From an uncultured Oscillibacter sp. (GTDB lineage: Bacteria > Bacillota > Clostridia > Oscillospirales > Oscillospiraceae): a DNA stretch of 64,000 bases. The stretch is from the NCBI GenBank assembly GCA_947577075.1, contig CANPTW010000007.1, forward strand, positions 18,367 through 82,366, in the 5' to 3' direction. Of the stretch, positions 41,027 to 49,619 are shown piece after piece. Made by a program: the position numbers and the translations under genes. The notes below the pieces were generated by a model that was not told the DNA's origin, made no database searches, and was given only the letters and a program-made list of their open reading frames with translations. Every line of letters begins with the position of its first letter. The stretch's first letter is position 1.

Positions 41027-41619
41027 AAAAGGGAAAGACGTTTATCGTATCCGGCCCTTCCGGCGTGGGGAAGGGCAGCGTGCTGAAGGTGCTGCTGGAG
41101 CGGCGGAAGGACGTTTACGTCTCCGTTTCCGCCACTACCCGCCCGCCCCGGGCCGGCGAGGAAAACGGCGTCCATTACCACTTTCTGGATGTGGACACCT
41201 TCCACGAGTGGATGGCCCAGGACGCGTTTTTGGAGTACGCGGAATACGTGGGCAATTTTTACGGCACGCCCAAGCGCTTTGTGGACGACGCCATGGAGGC
41301 GGGGCGGGACGTGATTTTGGAAATTGACGTTCAGGGGGCCCTGCAGATTGCCCACAAGCGGCCGGAAGCCGTCCTGATTTTCATTGCCCCCCCCAGCTGG
41401 GAGGAGCTGGCCCGCCGCCTGACCCTCCGGGGAACCGACAGTCCGGAGAAGATTGAAAAGCGGCTTCTGCGGGCCAAGGTGGAGTGCCGGACTGCCGGAG
41501 CGTACCACTATTTTGTCATCAATGACACCATCGAAAACGCCGCCGGGGAGCTGGACGCCATCATGACGGCGGAGCACTGCCGCTCTATGGAGCGTATGGA
41601 AATCATCAGCGGCGAATGA
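41023..41619 (+). CDS. gmk: Guanylate kinase
   Basis: The enzyme phosphorylates GMP to GDP. The 198 residues show the P-loop IVSGPSGVGKGSVLKVLL at residues 6-23, the GMP-binding VSATTRPPRAGEENGVHYHF and EIDVQGALQIAHKRPEAVLIFIAPPS. All catalytic parts are present and the length is standard. The ATG overlaps the remA stop; rpoZ follows 38 bases later, the usual order. Confidence 0.97.
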   Translation: MKKGKTFIVSGPSGVGKGSVLKVLLERRKDVYVSVSATTRPPRAGEENGVHYHFLDVDTFHEWMAQDAFLEYAEYVGNFYGTPKRFVDDAMEAGRDVILEIDVQGALQIAHKRPEAVLIFIAPPSWEELARRLTLRGTDSPEKIEKRLLRAKVECRTAGAYHYFVINDTIENAAGELDAIMTAEHCRSMERMEIISGE

Positions 41620-41657
41620 CCGCCATAGATTGTAACTGGAAAGGAAGCTGATTGACT

Positions 41658-41873
41658 ATGATGCTGTATCCCGCCATGAGCAAACTCAATTCGTATATTC
41701 CCAACCGCTATATGTTGGTAAATGTGGTGGCCCGCCGGGCCCGGCAGATCGCCGAGGAGGCAGAGACCGCCGGCGCCCACCTGGATGAAAAGCCGGTGAC
41801 CCTTGCCATTCATGAGGTGGCCGACGGCAGGCTTACCGCCGGCGATATGGACGCGGCCGCCGAAGAGGCGTAA
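41658..41873 (+). CDS. rpoZ: DNA-directed RNA polymerase omega subunit
   Basis: A short 71-residue omega subunit: YPAMSKLNSYIPNRYMLVNVVARRARQI, then EKPVTLAIHEVADGRL and an acidic end. The ARRARQI helix is the signature that contacts beta-prime. The ATG at 41658 or the next codon is the start, with AAGGAAG about ten bases upstream; a TTG at 41652 is less likely. It lies between gmk and priA as in other Firmicutes. Confidence 0.93.
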   Translation: MMLYPAMSKLNSYIPNRYMLVNVVARRARQIAEEAETAGAHLDEKPVTLAIHEVADGRLTAGDMDAAAEEA

Positions 41874-41882
41874 CGGCCCGGA

Positions 41883-44327
41883 ATGGAGACCGGGGCCATC
41901 GTAAAAGTGGCGGTCAGCGCCGCGCCTTACCACATCGACAAGCCGTATGACTACCTGGTTCCGGCGGAGCTGGAGGAGGGCGCGGTCCCCGGCGTGCGGG
42001 TGATGGTGCCCTTCGGCAGGGGCAACAAGCTGTCGGAGGGCGTCGTGCTCGCAAGAGGCGAGGGGAAAAAACTCCGGGGCCTGAAGGCGCTTTCCGCCGT
42101 GCTGGACCGGGAACCGGTGCTGGACGGCAGCGGGCTGGCCCTGGCCCTCTGGATGCGCCAGCGGTACTTCTGCACCATGTTCGAAGCGGTCAAGACCATT
42201 CTGCCCGCCGGGCTGTGGTATCGCTTCCGGGAGATTTGGCGGATTCAGGCGGAGCTGGACCCCGAAGCGGCGGAAGCCGCCGCCGCCGGCGTCCGCCGGG
42301 GGCCGGAAATCCTGGAAACCCTGAGGCGTTCCGGCGGCGCCGCCGATCTGGAGGCCCTGCGGGACGCCCATGGGGAGGAGGCGCCTGCAACGCTCCGGGC
42401 CCTGGAGAAGGCGGGCATTGTCTGGCATGAAACGGCGGCAAAGCAGAAGATCTCCGACAAAACCCGCCGTATGGCGGAGCTGGCCGTCGGCGCCGAGGAG
42501 GCTTTGGCGCTGACCGAGGCGAAAAAGCGCGCTTCCCCGGCCCGGTACGAGGTGGTGAAGCTGCTGGCCGCCAACGGGCGGACCGCCTGCGCGGACGTCG
42601 CCTATTTCACCGGCGCGTCTGCACAGACCCTCCGGGGAATGGAAAGGGCGGGCCTTCTGGTCTTTTCGGAGGCGGAGGAGCTGCGGGTTCCTCCGGCGGC
42701 CGCCGTGAAGCCGGGCCCGCCGATTGTCCTGAACGAGGAGCAGCAGGCGGCGTTCGACCTGCTCCTGGGGCTGGCGGAGGCGGGACAGGCCTCCGGCGCG
42801 CTTTTGCGGGGAGTAACCGGAAGCGGGAAAACGCAGGTCTATTTGCGCCTGGTTCAGGAAATACTCTCTCAAGGGAAAAACGCCGTGGTGCTGGTCCCGG
42901 AAATTGTTCTGACTCCCCAGATGATGGAGAAGTTTTCCTCCTACTTTGGCGAGGAGGCCGCCATGCTCCACAGCGGCCTTCGCATGACGGAGCGCTACGA
43001 CCAGTGGAAGCGCATCCGCCGGGGGGAGGTCCGCGTCGTATTGGGCACCCGCTCTGCCGTCTTCGCCCCCCTGCGGAATTTGGGCGTCGTCATCCTGGAC
43101 GAGGAACAGGAGGACAGCTACGCCTCGGAAAATCCGCCCCGCTATCACACAAGAGACGTCGCCAAATACCTCTGCGCCCGGGACAACGCCCTGCTGGTTC
43201 TGGGATCTGCCACGCCGTCCGTGGAGACGGCCTGGGCGGCGGCGGAGGGGCAGTACCACCAGGCGGTGCTTCGCCGGCGGTACAACGCGCAAAGCCTGCC
43301 GCGGGTGCTGATTGCCGATCTCCGCCAGGAGATCAAGGCCGGAAACCCCGGCTTGATTGGGGCGGAGCTGCGGCGGGAACTGCGCGCAAACCTCGAAAAA
43401 GGGGAGCAGAGCATCCTGTTTCTGAACCGGCGGGGCAGCAGCCGGATGCTGCTGTGCGGGGAGTGCGGCCATGTGCCGGAGTGTCCCCGGTGCAGCGCCC
43501 CGCTGACCTACCACTCCGCCAACGGGCGGCTGATGTGCCACCATTGCGGCCACTCCCAGCGGAGCTTCGATGCCTGCCCGGCCTGCGGCGGCCTTATGAA
43601 GCATGTGGGCACGGGCACGCAAAGGGTGGAGGAGGAGCTGGCGGACCTGTTCCCCGGCGCGGAGGTCCTGCGGATGGACGCGGACACCACGGCGGAGGGG
43701 CACGGAAAGCTGCTCCGCCGGTTTGAGCGGGAGCGCATTCCCATTCTGCTGGGCACCCAGATGGTGGCCAAAGGGCTGGACTTTGAAAATGTGACGCTGG
43801 TGGGCGTGCTGGCGGCGGACCTGTCGCTGTACCTGGAGAACTACCGGGCGGCGGAGCGGACCTTCAGCCTGCTGACGCAGGTGGTGGGCCGGGCCGGCCG
43901 GGGCGGAAAAACCGGACGCGCCGTGATTCAAACCTATACGCCGGAAAACGACGTGATCCAGTGCGCCGCCCGGCAGGATTACGACCGCTTTTACGACAGT
44001 GAGCTCCGGATGCGGCGGCTGCGCCGCCTTCCGCCCTTTGCGGACCTCTTCACCCTCACCGTCTCCGGTGCGGAGGAGGGGGCCGTGCTCCGGGCGGCCA
44101 TGCAGATTCGGGACGCCCTGCGGCGGAGCTTTGGGAGCGAAGAGGTCCTGGGACCCGCCCCCGCTCCGATTTTAAAGGTTAACAACCGCTATCGCTATCG
44201 CGTTCTTCTAATAGGAAGGAACGACAAGAGAACCCGGGAGGAAATCGGCGGACTGCTGCGCTCCTTTGCCGGAAACAGCGCAAATCGTGGATTCAATATT
44301 TTTGCGGAGTGCAACGCCGCGGACTAG
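41883..44327 (+). CDS. priA: Primosomal protein N' (PriA helicase)
   Basis: PriA reloads the replisome at stalled forks. The 814 residues include an N-terminal DNA-binding domain (IDKPYDYLVPAELEEG), a winged-helix region, the helicase core with LLRGVTGSGKTQVYLRL (Walker A) and VILDEEQEDSYAS (DEEx box), and two zinc-binding clusters (CGECGHVPECPRCSAPLTYH and CHHCGHSQRSFDACPACGG). Motifs LGTQMVAKGLDFENVTLVGV and TQVVGRAGRGGKTGRAVIQT follow. It is slightly longer than usual because of the winged-helix part. It starts nine bases after rpoZ. Confidence 0.97.
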   Translation: METGAIVKVAVSAAPYHIDKPYDYLVPAELEEGAVPGVRVMVPFGRGNKLSEGVVLARGEGKKLRGLKALSAVLDREPVLDGSGLALALWMRQRYFCTMFEAVKTILPAGLWYRFREIWRIQAELDPEAAEAAAAGVRRGPEILETLRRSGGAADLEALRDAHGEEAPATLRALEKAGIVWHETAAKQKISDKTRRMAELAVGAEEALALTEAKKRASPARYEVVKLLAANGRTACADVAYFTGASAQTLRGMERAGLLVFSEAEELRVPPAAAVKPGPPIVLNEEQQAAFDLLLGLAEAGQASGALLRGVTGSGKTQVYLRLVQEILSQGKNAVVLVPEIVLTPQMMEKFSSYFGEEAAMLHSGLRMTERYDQWKRIRRGEVRVVLGTRSAVFAPLRNLGVVILDEEQEDSYASENPPRYHTRDVAKYLCARDNALLVLGSATPSVETAWAAAEGQYHQAVLRRRYNAQSLPRVLIADLRQEIKAGNPGLIGAELRRELRANLEKGEQSILFLNRRGSSRMLLCGECGHVPECPRCSAPLTYHSANGRLMCHHCGHSQRSFDACPACGGLMKHVGTGTQRVEEELADLFPGAEVLRMDADTTAEGHGKLLRRFERERIPILLGTQMVAKGLDFENVTLVGVLAADLSLYLENYRAAERTFSLLTQVVGRAGRGGKTGRAVIQTYTPENDVIQCAARQDYDRFYDSELRMRRLRRLPPFADLFTLTVSGAEEGAVLRAAMQIRDALRRSFGSEEVLGPAPAPILKVNNRYRYRVLLIGRNDKRTREEIGGLLRSFAGNSANRGFNIFAECNAAD

Positions 44328-44337
44328 GAGGTTCAAC

Positions 44338-44835
44338 ATGGCATTGCGGAAAATTGTGGAGCAGGGGGAAGACTGCCTGAAAAAGGTCTGCCGCCCGGTG
44401 ACGGAGTTCAACCCCCGTCTGGTCTCCCTGCTGGACGATCTGCTGGAGACGCTGGCGGAGGCGGGAGGCGCGGGGCTGGCGGCCCCTCAGGTGGGCGTCC
44501 TCCGCCGGGCCTGCGTGGTGATGGACGATGAGACGGAGGAGTATATTGAGCTGGTGAACCCGGAAATTGTTTCCCGGAGCGGGGAACAGACCGGACCGGA
44601 GGGCTGCCTCAGCGTTCCCGGCAAATGGGGGCTGGTCACCAGGCCGCAGTACGTCCGGGTCCGGGCCCAGGACCGGAACGGAGACTGGTTTGAGGTGGAG
44701 GGAGAGGGCCTGCTGGCCCGCTGCTTCTGCCACGAGCTGGAGCATTTGGACGGACACCTCTACACAGAACATATCGACCGCTTTCTGACCGATGCGGAAG
44801 TGGAGGAATATTTCAGCCGGGAGGAGGAAACCTGA
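44338..44835 (+). CDS. def: Peptide deformylase
   Basis: Def removes the formyl group from nascent N-terminal methionine. The 165 residues have all three motifs: GGAGLAAPQVGVL (motif 1, about residue 45), PEGCLSVPGKWG (motif 2, Cys metal ligand) and CHELEHLDGHLYTEHI (motif 3, HExxH). TAGGAGG precedes the ATG. The stop shares a base with the fmt start, so deformylase and formyltransferase genes are coupled, as usual. Confidence 0.97.
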   Translation: MALRKIVEQGEDCLKKVCRPVTEFNPRLVSLLDDLLETLAEAGGAGLAAPQVGVLRRACVVMDDETEEYIELVNPEIVSRSGEQTGPEGCLSVPGKWGLVTRPQYVRVRAQDRNGDWFEVEGEGLLARCFCHELEHLDGHLYTEHIDRFLTDAEVEEYFSREEET

Positions 44836-45755
44836 TGCGGATTCTCTTCATGGGGACGCCGGATTTCGCCGTGGCCTCGCTTCGCCGCCTGGTGGAGGAC
44901 GGACATGAGATCTGCGGCGTTTTTACCCAGCCGGACAAACCCAAAAACCGCGGGCATAAGCTCGCTCCAACGCCTGTAAAGGAATATGCCATTACGAAAA
45001 ATCTTCCGGTGCACCAGCCGGCGACTCTGCGGGACGGGGCGGGCTTGGAGCTGGTGCGGTCTCTGGAACCGGAGCTGATTGCGGTGGCGGCCTATGGAAA
45101 GCTGCTGCCGGAGGAGATTTTGAGCGTCCCGCCCCTGGGCTCCATCAACGTCCACTCGTCTCTGCTGCCAAAATACCGGGGGGCGGCCCCCATCAACTGG
45201 GCGGTGCTGAACGGGGAGACGGAAACCGGCGTTTCCATCATGTATATGGCCAAGGAGCTGGACGCCGGGGACGTCATTCTCCAAAAATCCACCCCCATCG
45301 GGGAGACGGAGGACGCCCAGGCCCTCACCGCCCGCCTTGCGGAGCTGGGGGCGGAGGCGCTGTCCGAAGCCGTCCGGGCTCTGGCGGCGGGCACGGCCCC
45401 CCGCACGCCCCAGGATCACGGGAAGCACACCTATGCCCCCATGCTGGGGAAGGAGCTGTCTCCTGTGGACTGGACCCGCTCCGCCCATGCGGTCAGCTGC
45501 CAGGTTCGGGGACTGCTGCCCTGGCCCTGTGCGTCCACGGACGTTATCAGCGGCGAGGAGATGAAGCTGTACGCCGTTCTGGAAACCGGGGAGGAAACCG
45601 CAGCGAGCCCCGGCGTCGTCACGGCGGCGGGGAAGCAGGGGATCGACATAGCCTGCGGCGACGGGAAGCTTCTCCGGGTGACGGAACTCCAGGCCAAGGG
45701 CGGCAAGCGCATGTCCGCCGCCGCCTATTTGTTGGGACATCCCATTCAACGATAA
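44835..45755 (+). CDS. fmt: Methionyl-tRNA formyltransferase
   Basis: Fmt formylates initiator Met-tRNA. The 306 residues show RILFMGTPDFAVASLRRLVE at the start, TQPDKPKNRGHKLAPTPVKE, the catalytic-centre sequence INVHSSLLPKYRGAAPINWA and a second domain from about residue 200 (WTRSAHAVSCQVRGLLPWPC). Length and motif set are complete. It overlaps def by one base and is followed after 15 bases by a zinc peptidase gene. Confidence 0.97.
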   Translation: MRILFMGTPDFAVASLRRLVEDGHEICGVFTQPDKPKNRGHKLAPTPVKEYAITKNLPVHQPATLRDGAGLELVRSLEPELIAVAAYGKLLPEEILSVPPLGSINVHSSLLPKYRGAAPINWAVLNGETETGVSIMYMAKELDAGDVILQKSTPIGETEDAQALTARLAELGAEALSEAVRALAAGTAPRTPQDHGKHTYAPMLGKELSPVDWTRSAHAVSCQVRGLLPWPCASTDVISGEEMKLYAVLETGEETAASPGVVTAAGKQGIDIACGDGKLLRVTELQAKGGKRMSAAAYLLGHPIQR

Positions 45756-45770
45756 AATTCGAGGGTGCTT

Positions 45771-46517
45771 ATGCCGTATTATTATGGTGGCCGGGGAGAC
45801 TTTCTGGCCAACAACATCTATGTTCTCCTGCTGATTCCGGTGATGCTGCTCTCTCTCTGGGCCCAGGCCCAGGTCAGCGGGAACTTCAGCAGGTACAGCC
45901 GGGTTTCCAACCGCCGCCGGCTCACCGGCGCCCAGGCGGCGGAAGCGGTGCTCCGGGCCAACGGGGTCTATGATGTGCGGATCACCTCCACCTGGGGCAG
46001 GCTGACGGACCATTACGATCCCAGGGACAACACCATCTATCTCTCGCAGGAGGTCTATTCCGCCCCCACCGTGGCGGCGGTGGGGGTGGCGGCCCACGAG
46101 GCGGGCCACGCCGTTCAGTACGCCGTGGGCTATGCCCCCATCCGCCTGCGGAGCGCCATTGTGCCCCTGACCAATCTGGGGTCCCGCTGTTCCGTGATTC
46201 TGCTGCTGATCGGGCTGCTGCTGTACAGCCAGAGTCTGTTCCTGGCGGGGATCCTGCTCTTTTCCCTCACCACGTTCTTCCAGCTGGTGACCCTGCCGGT
46301 GGAGTTCAACGCCTCCCACCGGGCTTTGGCGACCCTTGAGGAGCGGAATCTGCTGGAGGGGGAGGAGCTGGCCGGGGCCCGGAAGGTCCTCCGGGCGGCG
46401 GCGCTGACCTATGTGGCGGCGCTGCTGATGTCCGCCCTGCAGCTGCTGCGCTATGTCCTGATCTTCCTGGGCCGGAACGGCCGCGGCGACGGCCGCCGGG
46501 GCGGAGGCCGGGGATGA
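45771..46517 (+). CDS. Zinc-dependent membrane peptidase (YugP family, PF04298)
   Basis: The 248-residue protein has an N-terminal membrane helix (about residues 16-32), the metalloprotease motif VGVAAHEAGHAVQYAVGYAP (HExxH, about 106-110) and two further membrane helices (about 140-160, 160-180), ending with a helix and a basic Gly/Arg-rich tail. This is the YugP-type neutral zinc metallopeptidase of unknown substrate, often in the def-fmt-rsmB cluster of Clostridia. The ATG at 45771 follows GAGGG; a GTG two codons earlier is possible. The end overlaps rsmB by four bases. Confidence 0.9.
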   Translation: MPYYYGGRGDFLANNIYVLLLIPVMLLSLWAQAQVSGNFSRYSRVSNRRRLTGAQAAEAVLRANGVYDVRITSTWGRLTDHYDPRDNTIYLSQEVYSAPTVAAVGVAAHEAGHAVQYAVGYAPIRLRSAIVPLTNLGSRCSVILLLIGLLLYSQSLFLAGILLFSLTTFFQLVTLPVEFNASHRALATLEERNLLEGEELAGARKVLRAAALTYVAALLMSALQLLRYVLIFLGRNGRGDGRRGGGRG

Positions 46518-47830
46518 GCGCCCGGAGGGAAGCGCTGTCCGTCCTGACCGCCTGCCGGGTGCGGGGCGCCTGGGCGGACGCGGCGCTGAGCGCGCATTTG
46601 AAAGGGCTTTCCCCGGCGGACGCCGGGCTTTGCAGCCGGATTGTCTACGGTGTTATTCAAAATGAGACGCTGCTGGACTTTTACCTCTCCCGGTTCTGCT
46701 CTCAGAAGCTGGACCATCTTCAGCCGCCCCTGGCGGACGTCCTGCGGATCGGAGCCTATCAGATCCTGTTCCTGGACCGGGTGCCGGACAGCGCCGCCGT
46801 CCATACGTCGGTGGAACTGGCCAGGGACGCGGGAAGGGGACAGGCGGCGGGGCTGGTCAACGCCGTCCTCCGCCGGCTCTGCCGGGAGAAGGATGCCCTG
46901 CCCGCCATCCCGGACCGGGACGAGGCCAGGTATCTCTCGATCCGCTACAGCCACCCGAAGTGGCTGGTAAAGCGGCTGCTGGCCCTTCTGGGCCGGGAGG
47001 GGGCCGAGGCGTTTCTGACCGTCAGCAACAGCCAGCCTCCCGCCGCCGCCCAGGTCAACACCCTCCGCGTTTCCACGGAGGAGGCGGTCCGGGCTCTGGA
47101 GGAAGCGGGCGTCCGGGCGGAGCGCCATCCCTGGCTGCCGGACTGTCTGCTTCTGCAGGGCACGGGAGAGCTGGAGCGCCTGCGGGCCTTTCAGGAGGGC
47201 ATGCTCTATATTCAGGACCCGGCGGCCCGCCTGGCGGTGCTGGCGGCGGAGCTCCCGCCCAAGGGCCGCGTTTTGGACGTCTGCGCTGCGCCCGGCGGAA
47301 AATCCTTTGCCGCCGCCATCGCCATGGGGGACAGGGGGGAGATTGTCTCCTGCGACCTCCACGCAAACAAGCTCAAGCGCCTTGAAGAGGGCGCGGCCCG
47401 TCTGGGCCTGTCCTCCATCCGCACGGAGGCCGCCGACGGCCGGATCTTCCGGGAAGCCTGGCGGGAGGCCTTTGACCTGGTGCTGGTGGACGCCCCTTGC
47501 TCCGGCCTGGGCATCCTGCGCAAGAAGCCGGACATCCGGCGGAAAAAGGCGGACGACCTGTTTGCCCTGCCGGTGATTCAAAGCGCGATTTTGGAGAACG
47601 CCGCCGCCTATGTCCGGCCCGGCGGAACCCTTCTCTACTCCACCTGCACCATCCTGCCGGAGGAAAACGAGGACGTCACCGCCGCCTTTTTGGGGACGCA
47701 TCCGGAGTTTTCCCGGGAAACGTTCACCCTGCCGGGGCCCATTGGGCGGGTTGAGGGGCAGATTACGCTCTGGCCCCATCTCCATGAAGCCGACGGCTTT
47801 TACATCTGCCGCATGACGCGGCGCACTTGA
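46514..47830 (+). CDS. rsmB: 16S rRNA (cytosine-967-C5)-methyltransferase
   Basis: RsmB methylates C967 of 16S rRNA. The 438 residues combine an N-terminal NusB-like RNA-binding domain (SARREALSVLTACRVRGAW, QPPLADVLRIGAYQILFLDR) and a SAM-dependent domain with VLDVCAAPGGKSFAAAIAMG (motif I), LVDAPCSGLGILRKKPDIR (motif IV, Pro-Cys) and YSTCTILPEENEDVTAAFL (motif VI, catalytic Cys). It overlaps the preceding gene by four bases. The rlmN ATG follows eight bases after its stop. Confidence 0.95.
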   Translation: MSARREALSVLTACRVRGAWADAALSAHLKGLSPADAGLCSRIVYGVIQNETLLDFYLSRFCSQKLDHLQPPLADVLRIGAYQILFLDRVPDSAAVHTSVELARDAGRGQAAGLVNAVLRRLCREKDALPAIPDRDEARYLSIRYSHPKWLVKRLLALLGREGAEAFLTVSNSQPPAAAQVNTLRVSTEEAVRALEEAGVRAERHPWLPDCLLLQGTGELERLRAFQEGMLYIQDPAARLAVLAAELPPKGRVLDVCAAPGGKSFAAAIAMGDRGEIVSCDLHANKLKRLEEGAARLGLSSIRTEAADGRIFREAWREAFDLVLVDAPCSGLGILRKKPDIRRKKADDLFALPVIQSAILENAAAYVRPGGTLLYSTCTILPEENEDVTAAFLGTHPEFSRETFTLPGPIGRVEGQITLWPHLHEADGFYICRMTRRT

Positions 47831-47838
47831 GGCGAACC

Positions 47839-48876
47839 ATGACCGATATCAAATCCATGACCCTCCCGGAGCTGCGGGACTTCCTCCAGAGCATGGGGGA
47901 GCCCGCCTTCCGGGGAAAGCAGGTCTTCTCCTGGCTGAGCCGGGGCGCGGCCTCCTTCGACGAGATGTCCAACCTGCCCCGCTCCCTGCGGGAGCGGCTG
48001 AGCGCCGCTTGTGTCCTGACCGTTCCCCAGGCGGTCCGGAAGCAGGTGTCCGCCAGGGACGGCACCATCAAATACCTCTGGGAGCTGGCGGACGGCAACT
48101 GCATCGAGTCCGTTCTGATGCGCTACCGCCACGGGAACACCGTCTGCATCTCCTCTCAGGTGGGCTGCCGGATGGGCTGCGCCTTCTGCGCGTCCACCAT
48201 CGCCGGAAAGGTCCGGGACCTGACGCCGGGGGAGCTGCTGGACCAGGTGCTTTTCACCCAGAAGGACTCCGGGGCCCCCATTTCCAACATTGTGCTGATG
48301 GGCATCGGCGAGCCTATGGACAATCTGGACGCCGTGCTGAAATTCCTGGAAATTGTGAATCACCCCGACGGGCTGAACATCGGGATGCGGCACATCTCCC
48401 TGTCCACCTGCGGCGTTCTGCCGGGGATCCGCCGCCTGGCGGAGCTGGGCCTGCAGCTGACGCTGTCCGTCTCCCTCCACGCGCCGGACCGGGAAACCCG
48501 CTCCCGGCTGATGCCCGTCAACCGGGCCTATGATGTGGAGGAGCTGTTTTCCGCCTGTCACGATTACTTTGAAAAGACGGGGCGGCGGATTTCCTTCGAA
48601 TACGCCATGATCGACGGCGTGAACGACCAGGACTGGCAGGCGGACCTTATCGCCAGGCGCCTCCGGGGAATGCCCGGCCACGTGAACCTGATTCCGCTGA
48701 ACGATGTGGCGGAAAGCCCCTTCCGGCCCTCCCGCCGGACGGCGGCGTTTCAAAAACGTCTGGAGTCTCACGGCCTCACCGCCACCGTGCGGCGGAGCCT
48801 GGGTGGAGATATTGACGCCGCCTGCGGCCAGCTCCGCAGAAAGGCGGAAGCAGAGAAAGGGGAGGATTCCCAATGA
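47839..48876 (+). CDS. rlmN: 23S rRNA (adenine-2503-C2)-methyltransferase RlmN (radical SAM)
   Basis: RlmN methylates A2503 of 23S rRNA and A37 of some tRNAs. The 345 residues contain the 4Fe-4S radical-SAM motif in SQVGCRMGCAFCASTIAG (CxxxCxxC), the GIGEPMDNLDAVLKFLEIV stretch, GMRHISLSTCGVLPGIRRLA with the methyl-accepting Cys region and the C-terminal second Cys within GDIDAACGQLRRK. The ATG at 47839 has GAGG eight bases upstream; a TTG at 47827 gives four extra residues only. It overlaps the phosphatase gene by four bases. Confidence 0.96.
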   Translation: MTDIKSMTLPELRDFLQSMGEPAFRGKQVFSWLSRGAASFDEMSNLPRSLRERLSAACVLTVPQAVRKQVSARDGTIKYLWELADGNCIESVLMRYRHGNTVCISSQVGCRMGCAFCASTIAGKVRDLTPGELLDQVLFTQKDSGAPISNIVLMGIGEPMDNLDAVLKFLEIVNHPDGLNIGMRHISLSTCGVLPGIRRLAELGLQLTLSVSLHAPDRETRSRLMPVNRAYDVEELFSACHDYFEKTGRRISFEYAMIDGVNDQDWQADLIARRLRGMPGHVNLIPLNDVAESPFRPSRRTAAFQKRLESHGLTATVRRSLGGDIDAACGQLRRKAEAEKGEDSQ

Positions 48877-49604
48877 TGAACATATGGACCATGACCGACA
48901 CCGGCCTTGTCCGCAAGGAAAACCAGGACGCCTACGCGGTGCACACCGTCTTCGGGCATACGATCTGCGTGGTGTGCGACGGGATGGGGGGCTCCGCCGG
49001 CGGAAAGCTGGCCAGCCGCATTGCCGTGGACACCTTTTCCGCCGAGATGGAAAAGCGCCTCTCCGCGGAGGCCAAGCCGGACCGCCTGCGGGAGGTTTCC
49101 GTTGTGGCGGTGGCCCTGGCCAACCGCGCCGTGCGGGAGGCCGCCCGGACCTCGGAGGAGTACCAGAACATGGGGACCACCCTGGTTTCCGCGGTATCCT
49201 TTGACGGCGGCGTGGTCATTGCCAACGTGGGGGACAGCCGGGCCTATCACATCAACAAGGAACGGATTGTCCAGGTAACCCGGGACCACTCCCTTGTGGA
49301 ACACATGCTGGAACGGGGAGACATCACCGCCGAGGAGGCCCGGCACCACCCCAACCGGAATCTCATCACCCGGGCTCTGGGGCCGGACGTGGACCCGGAG
49401 TGCGACTGCTATACCTGCCAGCTTGCGCCGGGGGACTTCCTGCTTTTGTGCACGGACGGACTGGTCAACACCGTGACGGACCAGGAAATTCAGGCCGAGG
49501 TCCTTCGGAGAGACACGGAGACCTGTATGGAGCGCCTGCTGGATATCTCCAAGAGCCGGGGCGCGTCGGACAACGTCACCGTCGTTCTGGCGAAGAAACT
49601 CTAA
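48873..49604 (+). CDS. prpC: PP2C-type serine/threonine phosphatase (PrpC/Stp)
   Basis: A PPM phosphatase that counters the PASTA kinase encoded next. The 243 residues include VRKENQDAYAVHTVFG, VCDGMGGSAGGKLAS (metal-binding DGMGG), NVGDSRAYHINKERIVQVTRDHSLVE and CTDGLVNTVTDQEI, with the terminal SDNVTVVL Asp. AAGGGGAGGA precedes two adjacent ATG codons (48873, 48876). It sits between rlmN and prkC with a 15-base gap to the latter; the order matches B. subtilis. Confidence 0.96.
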   Translation: MMNIWTMTDTGLVRKENQDAYAVHTVFGHTICVVCDGMGGSAGGKLASRIAVDTFSAEMEKRLSAEAKPDRLREVSVVAVALANRAVREAARTSEEYQNMGTTLVSAVSFDGGVVIANVGDSRAYHINKERIVQVTRDHSLVEHMLERGDITAEEARHHPNRNLITRALGPDVDPECDCYTCQLAPGDFLLLCTDGLVNTVTDQEIQAEVLRRDTETCMERLLDISKSRGASDNVTVVLAKKL

Positions 49605-49619
49605 GGGAGGAGGAGCAGC

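Noticed and set aside
41508..43931. An 807-codon minus-strand frame opposite priA
   Set aside because: Same artefact; priA on the plus strand has complete helicase motifs.
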